Origin: Nymphaea colorata
Taxonomy: Eukaryota > Streptophyta > Magnoliopsida > Nymphaeales > Nymphaeaceae
Reading direction: 5' to 3'
Length of the DNA stretch: 64,000 nt
NCBI RefSeq assembly: GCF_008831285.2
Contig: NC_045148.1
Span: 16,780,802-16,844,801 of the forward strand
Part shown: positions 56,907-64,000 of the stretch, in pieces
Layout: every line of letters begins with the position of its first letter
How positions within the stretch are numbered: position 1 is the stretch's first letter
Program-made: the position numbers and the translations under genes
Notes under the pieces: model-generated
The model's input: the letters and a program-made list of their open reading frames with translations, nothing else
What the model was told of the DNA's origin: nothing
Database searches by the model: none

Positions 56907-59116
56907 TTCTTTCATTTTGATCACCATCCATATTTCCGCACCTAGCTTCTTCACTCACTTCAATTACATATCGTCAAATCTAATTAACAAACCAAAGTTT
57001 CATTTTTTAATGGCATAGTACAGTTAGATCATATTTCCTTTAAATTGGGATGAATAAAGAGAGAGAGGAATGTGTATATTCCAGACCACTTAGAAACTGG
57101 ACCACTTAAAATATGTTATCAATGTCCCATTGTTCGTACGACCTAACTTTTTACATATAAGACACGGGTAGCCGTTCGGGAAATCATATAGAGAAACTAA
57201 GCAGTGCTAGTTGTATGCAAGTATCTATTGTCGAAATGCAAGAGAGGTAATGCGATTGAAATTTTACCTACAACTTACAGAAAAGCAGCTTCTTGGGAGT
57301 CAAAGATATGGTATATCAAGCAATCCTTGATAAATTGGATGTCCCAATTCGTGCCAGCACAATCCGAATTGCGGATCTCGGCTGCTCGGTTGGATCTAAC
57401 ATATTCTATATCATGCAAACAATTGCGGATGCAGTGTCTCTGAAATCCACGGAGCTGCTACTAGCAAGTAGGTGAAGAAGACGAGCTAGAGATCCAAATC
57501 TTCTTCAATGATCAAGTTGGGAATGATTTCAACATGCTCTTCAGTTCCATGCCTTCAGGTCGTTTTATACGCGGCTATTTCCTCGAGCATCAATCCACTG
57601 CTTCAATTGTTCTCTGTCCCTACATTGGCTCTCCAAAGCTTCGGATGGTGTAGCCAGCAAGGGGAGGGTGCACTGTTACTGCGGCGGGCCGGATGTTCTA
57701 AATGCTTATATTGCAGGATGCAATGGCGCTTTTAAGTGCAAGAGCGGAGGAACTGGTGAGTGGAGGACTGCTGACTCTGCAATTTTTATGTCGCCGCAAA
57801 TGGATGGCACCTGATGCTAAACGTTTTGATCTTTGGTTTGGATATCTTGAGCCCATTCTCAGAGAATTTGTCAGTGAGGTACGTTCTAAGAACATGGTTG
57901 AAATCCAAGTATACTTTGGCATTAAGAAGATCGAAAGCTCTTTTTATTTTCCTTTCTGATGCCCAAAAACTGTGTGGGATTGCTGCTACTATTTAATTTG
58001 TTTCTTCATGAAGCTTAAGTAGTTGTAGACTTGTAGTAACTGGAGAATTAACAATTGAATCTTGAGGCAATACTATGGTGTAAAAAGGAGTGGAGATCAG
58101 GTAACCCACGTTAATTGTTTTGCACATCTATATATATATCTCGTTCCGGTTGCATTATTAGTACTAAAAAGGAATTATGATCACTTCTTTTTAATGTGAG
58201 GAATTCCTGACACTTACCCAGTTATACATAGTATCAAACGTCCACGTGCTTCCTTTGTTTTGTAGAACGAGTTGGTTATATGTCATCCCAAATCCATGTG
58301 TGAACACCAACCACTTTACCTGCACCATTTTGATGAATGAAAGGTTTAGTCAGGTCATACCTGCAAATGGCAATGATCAGGTGAAGCAACCTATTTAAAA
58401 AAAAAAAAAATAGATTGAATCACTTAAAAGTGAAACTCTTTTTTTCAAGAATTGCATTATTGATTTTTCAGCTAGATCAAGAATCAATTTTACGCATTAG
58501 CCTTTTAGCAATACATAAAAGCACGGTTAAATTTGAAATGAAGTAGTTTAACTTCTCTTACATGTATGTCAAGTGCAAGTGGGAAATGTAGTATGTTCAA
58601 GCATAACTGTGTTTGCTTTATATCTTCAAACGTTGTCTGAAAAATATTCTGTGTTCTCCTTGCGTTGATGGCTGATTATCCGATAAACTTGTGCCTTTGT
58701 AATTTGATTTGAAGGGTAAAGTGAAGGAAGAGGAGCTTGACTCGTTCCAGGTGCCAATGTTTGCGCCGATCATCGAGGAATTTAAAGAGGTGGTAGAGAA
58801 GAACCGGTGCTTTACGATTCATGTGGCGGAACATGTGAATCAAGGGTGGGGATTGAAAGGAGGAGGCGATGAAGGGACCGAAGTTGATCTCGAGCAGCTA
58901 GCACAGAGCGTCGGCGTTGCCTCGAGGGCAGTTTATGAAGAAATTGTGAGCGATCATTTCGGCCGAGACATCTTGGAGGATCTGTTCCAGAGATTCCCAG
59001 ACAAAGTGTACCAACACTTCACCTCTCTTCCTGATTCCATGCCTTCGCCTCCACCAACTGCCTTCTTTGTTTCTCTCTTTCTTTCACTTGTGTCTGGTTA
59101 TCTGTATGGGTACTAA

Positions 59117-59496
59117 GAAATGTGTGCTTTCCTGATTTGCTTTCATCTTACACAGGATGATGGCTTCGACTGATAAATAAAGTGTTGCAAAGGCCAGATT
59201 CAGATACAATCTGCCATTTGATTTCATCCTGAATTCAAATACTTGAATTCCATAAAAATTCACGCCCCTTATGGCATTAGACTTTAACTTGGAGTTGAAA
59301 TAAAATATATATTATCGTTTTCAAAAAAAAGACTGATTGTTTGGACTCTTGTGTGGCACTTTTGGGATCAGTGAAACGACCAATCTACTCATACACACAA
59401 GTGGTTACCTTTGCATTCTGCACAGGTTATTCATGGCATATACCCTTCAAAGTGAGGTAGGGTCCTAATAAAAGTGAACGTGGAGGTATTGTGCCT
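59117..59496. other. 3' flank of the SABATH pseudogene
   Basis: No gene. It contains AATAAA-type words (GATAAATAAAG near 59174) that could serve as a poly(A) signal for the former gene. Confidence 0.3.
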
Positions 59497-60922
59497 TAAG
59501 AGGTCGTTTGATGGCTACAGGACACCCAGAACAGGACAGGCGTGTTCTGTCTATTAAATTTTTCGTCAAACGCCGTCCACCGGACAGGCTGGACACAATG
59601 AACAGCTGGACACAAGTATAAATAGATTTCTTGTCCCCTTCCGTTCCAAGCTTACCCTCGGAACGGACGAGACAGAACACTTCCTCCTCCGCCCGACGAC
59701 CACGAGCCCCGACCTCCAGCCCTCGACCCGTTGCCTTTCTCTTCTCCTCCATCTCAGCCCTGAACTGCCTTTCTCCTCATTTCTGTGCCTGTCCCCGTTG
59801 TCTTTCTCTCCTTCTCCTCCTTCTCGCCCCCGTGTTGCCTTTCTCCTCCGTCTCTGCCCCCGTCTTCACCGTCAAGCTGCCCCAGCCCTTCACCGTCAAG
59901 CTGCCCTAGCCCTTTTCGGCCCCCATGCTGCCTTTCGTCGAACAGAAATAGGTGAGTGTTTCCTTCTTTTTTGTTTTTGTTAATCTTCACTTCCCCTACC
60001 TGCCCATCGCCCTTCCCCTCTCTGCCGGATTTGGGTGCCTTAATCAGACGAATTTTCTATCTTCAGAAAGAGGAGAGCATTTGCAGCGGCCCCTGAGCAT
60101 CGTCGTCACACCTCCTCTTCTCAACGTCGCAGACTCATCTGCTCTGCCTTAGCAATCGTCCTCCTCTAGTCGACGTCTCAGAGTCCTCTGCTCCACCCTA
60201 GGAACCGTCGCCGCACCTCCTTTGCTCCCCCTGAGGAAGCTGCCCCTCGCCATGCCCGTTCCACAGGTATGTCCCTGTCTTACGGCTCCTTCTCCATTTA
60301 CTAAATCAGTAAACTTTGAATGTGCAAAAACAGCGATTTCTCCCTCGATTAAGTTTTATGACCGTTGAATGTTTTTCTTCGTTTCAATATATGTATATTT
60401 TGGGAGTGTATGCGAGTTGGTTTTTATGTATCCTAAATCCTTTTCTGAATTGTAATTATTTTGATGCCCTACACTGTAATGCGGAGGTTTTATCTTATTA
60501 GCCCTGTGGCTAGGCTTTTCTTCTTTTGTTTTTAAAAACTTAAACCATTTATGCTAATGGTAGATCGTCTTTGGACTCTCTAATCTGGAAAAATTGAGTC
60601 GATCAAAATGGCAGTTGGTTCCTGCCGCTGGTTGTAGGAATTCAGCAAAAACTGCCTCGCAACTCCGTTTCTTTTAAGAGCTGGTCTATAATGAGTTTGT
60701 CGCAGAAAAAATTGATTGTATTCTCCCTTGCCTCACAGTTTGTCGTAGGTTGGGTAAGGCGATCAATTTGAACGGCAATTTTTGTAGGCTGCTTAGGTCT
60801 GTTTCCCGTCAGCATGGGGGCCGAAAAGGGCACAAATGTTTTTTAGGGTATTAGCTCTGCAGCATTTCATGATCTATCTGATACAGGATCAGATGGTGCT
60901 AGACATGTTAAGAATATTGAAG

Positions 60923-61218
60923 GATGTTAGGTTGTTCTTGCCATCCATCCGTGACCAACTGTCAAAATTTGAACAGGAGCTCAAGGACAGATGAGAGGGC
61001 CTGATTTAGTCAGGCTTTTCAAAAGCCACAGGCTCTCCCTCTCTATGGAATATGATTCATTTGTTGGTTCTCATGATGTTAGACACATCCGCAACAAACT
61101 GTCAAACTTCGAAGAGGAGCTCAAGGACATATGAGGGGGCCTGATTTAGTCAGATTTCTCAAAAGCCACATGCTCTTTCTCTCTCTATGGAACATGATTC
61201 ATCTGTTGTTATATCATA
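60923..61218. repeat. About 150-bp tandem duplication in the Harbinger element
   Basis: GAGCTCAAGGACA...GGGCCTGATTTAGTCAG...CAAAAGCCACA...CTCTATGGAA occurs in 60923-61074 and again in 61075-61218. Confidence 0.85.
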
Positions 61219-62794
61219 ATGTTAGATATTAACTCTTAAATCTTGTTACACTTAATAGCGAGAAATGGGAAACAAGTGTGCAGTCAAGTCCTCTATGCAA
61301 CTCTACCCAATCTAATATTTCTTTCTTCAAAAAAGGAGGCCTTTTCTGAACCATGTGTTGATGTAGATGTTTATATGCATGCTCTGTCCAACCAGTATCT
61401 GCTGGCTTGATTGAAAGGAATGTCATGGTTTTAGCTTATAGAGGCTTATTGGCAGCTTCATCTTTTTGAACTTGTATAGGCCGGCCACTCCAAGTTGATA
61501 GAGGTCTAGGCATAGTATCGACGGCTGATTTTTTGGCCTGTGCAGGTGCTGAGCATTGTTCTTGTTGGATTTCTCTGTGTCAGCCATGTTGCAGTAATAG
61601 TTTCTTTCAAGAACATATCATAGTAATGAATATTGTTCTCAGGAAGGCTTCTGAAAAAGGTTTCAAAATTTTTTGCTTCAATAAGAAACTCTCAGGAACT
61701 CAAAAAGCTAAAACAAAAAAAGAATAATAAACAATTTGAAACTATGAGTTTTCCACTAACATAATAAACAATTTCTAGTATGGGCTTTGCCCTTACTGAT
61801 AAAAAAAAAAGCAACAATGGCCTCCCGCATAACTCTTAAAAAAGCAACAATGCCCTCTTTTGCCAGCTCTAGATTCTGTGACATGTTTCACCAAAAAGAA
61901 TTGGTCGCTCGGCTGTTCTTTCCACTGCTCAATCATGAGAAAGAGAGAGATTGTGTGTATTGAGATGTTTGTCTCTGAGAGATTCCTTAAAGTTCTATTG
62001 ATCAATCTTCAGTTCGGTTCCATTTTTGAGTTATGTGGACTTGGGTAAAACTTTTTCTTGTCACTCATGTCAGTGTAAGATGAAGGGCATATGCATTAAG
62101 CAGTCTAGTTACTTGAGAGGAGAAGCAGCTTGGGATTCCTCCTCTGGTACAAAACCAGATGATTCCTAGGAGTCGTGCCCTTTTGCTCTGATTTTTTCTT
62201 CTTTCATGTGTACGTGTTTATCATGTTTTGTTTGGGAAGTCTTTCATAAGCTTAATGGTTAAATAATTGGTTCTTGGGCAGCACATCTATGCCACATTAT
62301 TCTTCTATGTTTTATTTTATTATAATTTTCTTTTACTGTTGGCAGTTAAAATTAGAGATCTTCACGAGACAGTTTTTGTTTTTTTTACAATGCTATGCAG
62401 AGATTACGTTAGCCAGAGAATGAGATATATCCCAATTAGCAGATATTTTACATGTTAAACAAAAGGACTACATTCTTATACAGCGATGGTAGTGTGCAGC
62501 TAGGATCTTAAACCAGTTGCAATGATTGTCCATGTTTAAGCTCAAATATCTTTATTTGTAGAAGCATAATATCTTTCTCTGTCTCCCTCTCATGCAAAAC
62601 GAAGACAACCTAAATACGATGTCTATCTCTTTCTTATAGAACATATGTTTTTTAAGAATACATGAAGAGTTATGTTTAACTTTTGTTTTTTATATTATTG
62701 TTATATATTTGTTTATTCGTACAAGTCAATTGTTTAAACTTATTTCATGTAACTAAAATGCTTGATCTCTTATACTTCTATTTGTTAAACTTAG

Positions 62795-63016
62795 ATGAGT
62801 AGCCACCATGACAAACTACAGTGGGATGAAGAGCAAGTGCAGTTTTTATTTGACATGATGTTAGAGCAAGCTAAGATTCCAGGAATGCGGACATCAGGTG
62901 GACTAAAAGAAACAACTATGAAGGTGGTTGAACAAAAAATGATGGAAGCATTTGGAACAATCAACCCTTCTATGATGAAAAAAAACATGGATATGTGTTT
63001 TTATGTCTCCAATTGA
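62795..63016 (+). CDS. Myb/SANT-like domain open frame of the Harbinger element
   Basis: 73 residues, MSSHHDKLQWDEEQVQFLFD at the start, preceded by a TTAG acceptor-like sequence. The W-DEE-V-FLFDMM-EQ pattern followed by a helical segment is typical of the plant Myb/SANT-like family (Myb_DNA-bind_3 type) found in PIF/Harbinger second proteins and domesticated relatives. In such elements this protein binds the transposase and transposon DNA. The frame stops soon after the first domain, shorter than usual, so it is probably truncated or has a further exon. Confidence 0.5.
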   Translation: MSSHHDKLQWDEEQVQFLFDMMLEQAKIPGMRTSGGLKETTMKVVEQKMMEAFGTINPSMMKKNMDMCFYVSN

Positions 63017-63356
63017 AACAGTCAACCCTTCTACGAATTGTCAGAACTGTAAAATACTATGTTCTTTATTTTTTCTTTTGAATGCAGTCCGTATGGAATC
63101 TTAGTGAAAATTTGGTGATAAACCAACAAAAATTGTGTAATGCGTGCTTTTGTACTGTGCCTTATACTCTGGATTCTTGTAAAAAGGGCATGACTTCGTT
63201 CAAGTCTCAGCAGATCATTGTATTCAGTCCTATAACTTAAGCATAGAATTGGAAAACTGTTCGGGTGAACTTTCTTTGAATTAACTTTCATGGCAAGCTT
63301 TGATAGATCAACAGTCTTTTTGAATTGATCATCTCTCTCTATCTCTCTCTCTCTCT

Positions 63357-63360
<4 letters not shown>

Positions 63361-63437
<77 letters not shown>
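63361..63437. repeat. (AT)38 microsatellite
   Basis: An uninterrupted AT run of about 77 bases, preceded by a CTCTCT run and followed by AAAGAGAGAG, so the flanks are themselves complementary and can extend a hairpin. Confidence 0.95.
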
Positions 63438-63440
<3 letters not shown>

Positions 63441-63786
63441 AGAGAGAAGAGAATGAGAGAAATTTACAAATCTGGATCCATTGACATATCCCAATTTACA
63501 TTAGATTGGCATAAATAAAACATATTGCAGACAAATTCTTATTTTATCTTTCATAATTGTAATTAATTTTGTTTATTATGCGAACAAACGACAGACAAGA
63601 CGAACAGAACAGACAGAACAGACACACATAAAACAAACGTCGGACAAAAGGAACATTGTGTTCTGTACCTAAAGTCATCAAACGGTGGACAATGAACACC
63701 ATTGTCCAATAGGACAGGACAGTAGTGTAATGGACAGGACGTCCTGTCTATCTTGTCCCAACGGACAGCAATCAAACGACCTCTAA

Positions 63787-64000
63787 AGGCTGCGTACTGT
63801 GCACGTAACCACGTAAGATGATCGACATGAGGTTTAGTTGGTGGTTTTTAATGCAGGTATGGGCAAACAAATATTATTAGTTTTCTTTATTTGCTCATTG
63901 TGGAAAGACATTTTCATAGATGCTTATAACGTTTTATGAACAAAAATGAATTTATTTGCAAAAGAAATTGACTTTATTTCCTCTTTTGCCAACCAGATAT
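63787..64000. other. Intergenic, no gene seen
   Basis: 214 bases of AT-rich sequence beyond the Harbinger element. Confidence 0.3.

Larger units (their letters stand above)
53122..59116 (+). pseudogene. SABATH-family carboxyl methyltransferase, four exons, frameshifted
   Basis: Exon 1 (53122-53196) encodes MGKGEALPMVGGEGQYSYNN, then NSTYQ, and ends at CAG|GTGCGC. Exon 2 starts at 57281 after TTACAG and holds the SAM-binding motif IRIADLGCSVGSNIFYIMQT (consensus GPNT altered to GSNI). Its frame breaks at 57470. A second frame continues ELEIQIFFNDQVGNDFNMLF and GYFLEHQSTAS, and a third reads LHWLSKASDGVASKGRVHCY (about 57620). A last change leads to MALLSARAEELVSGGLLTLQ, ending at FVSE|GTACGT (57878). 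Exon 4 (58715-59116) is open: GKVKEEELDSFQVPMFAPII to RFPDKVYQHF plus a hydrophobic tail. SABATH enzymes methylate carboxyl groups of salicylate, benzoate, jasmonate or alkaloid precursors using SAM. Three frame breaks imply a dead gene. The CACTA element lies in intron 1. Confidence 0.85.
59500..63783 (+). mobile_element. PIF/Harbinger-type transposon without transposase
   Basis: Inverted ends: GAGGTCGTTTGATGGCT on the left, and GAGGTCGTTTGATTGCT from the right (16 of 17). TAA lies on both sides (59497-59499 and 63784-63786), the standard PIF/Harbinger target. Subterminal regions on both sides repeat GGACAGGAC-like words. The 5' part is C-rich and promoter-like (59640-60260). An internal exon encodes a Myb/SANT-like domain, as the second protein of Harbinger elements does, but I find no DDE transposase on either strand. 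It is therefore probably mobilised in trans, if at all. Confidence 0.8.

Overview
This is a flowering-plant nuclear window. It is AT-rich and intron-containing, and it is dominated by LTR retrotransposons and DNA transposons. A TIR-type resistance-gene relic argues against a grass. I cannot name the species from sequence alone. No gene here is certainly intact apart from small ones; most recognisable coding sequence is transposon-derived or decayed.

Layout. 0-4.7 kb: the end of a large LTR retrotransposon on the minus strand, with a proposed 3.8-kb LTR, a tRNA-type primer site and an LTR TATA box. 4.7-5.9 kb: a GC-richer, mitochondrial-looking insertion. 8.2-8.7 kb: a hAT-like MITE. 9.6-10.0 kb: an intact small secreted-protein gene, here called S1. 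10.6-14.9 kb: Copia-3, minus strand, lacking reverse transcriptase. 15.3 kb: relic S5. 17.2-22.5 kb: Copia-1, plus strand, nearly complete. 22.7-23.0 kb: intact secreted-protein gene S2. 25-27 kb: a 137-bp MITE and relics of SABATH methyltransferase genes. 29-31 kb: an acidic-repeat reading frame and a TIR-domain pseudogene. 32.2-32.8 kb: a polypurine tract followed by a polypyrimidine tract. 34.2-41.4 kb: Copia-2, minus strand, itself carrying a 1.68-kb inverted-repeat transposon. 41.6-41.9 kb: S3, a copy of S2 with a stop codon. 43.9-44.4 kb: a solo LTR of the Copia-3 family. 44.9-45.9 kb: a mosaic of plastid DNA (atpA, atpF, ycf2) at the end of pseudogene S4, which has a second insertion in its body. 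48.5-50 kb: a LINE end and another SABATH relic. 53.1-59.1 kb: a four-exon SABATH pseudogene with a CACTA transposon in intron 1. 59.5-63.8 kb: a PIF/Harbinger-type element with a Myb/SANT-like reading frame and no visible transposase.

The main theme is duplication followed by insertion. Two paralogous blocks (16.6-23.6 and 33.6-42.5 kb) each carry a member of an unrecognised secreted proline-rich protein family, and each was split at almost the same position by a different Copia element. A second pair of blocks (about 9.2-10.5 and 44.5-47.7 kb) carries S1 and S4. The secreted family, with two intact and three broken members, is the best candidate for something undescribed. All transposon boundaries with target-site duplications were read directly from the bases. 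Organelle and family assignments rest on remembered conserved protein sequence and would need alignment.
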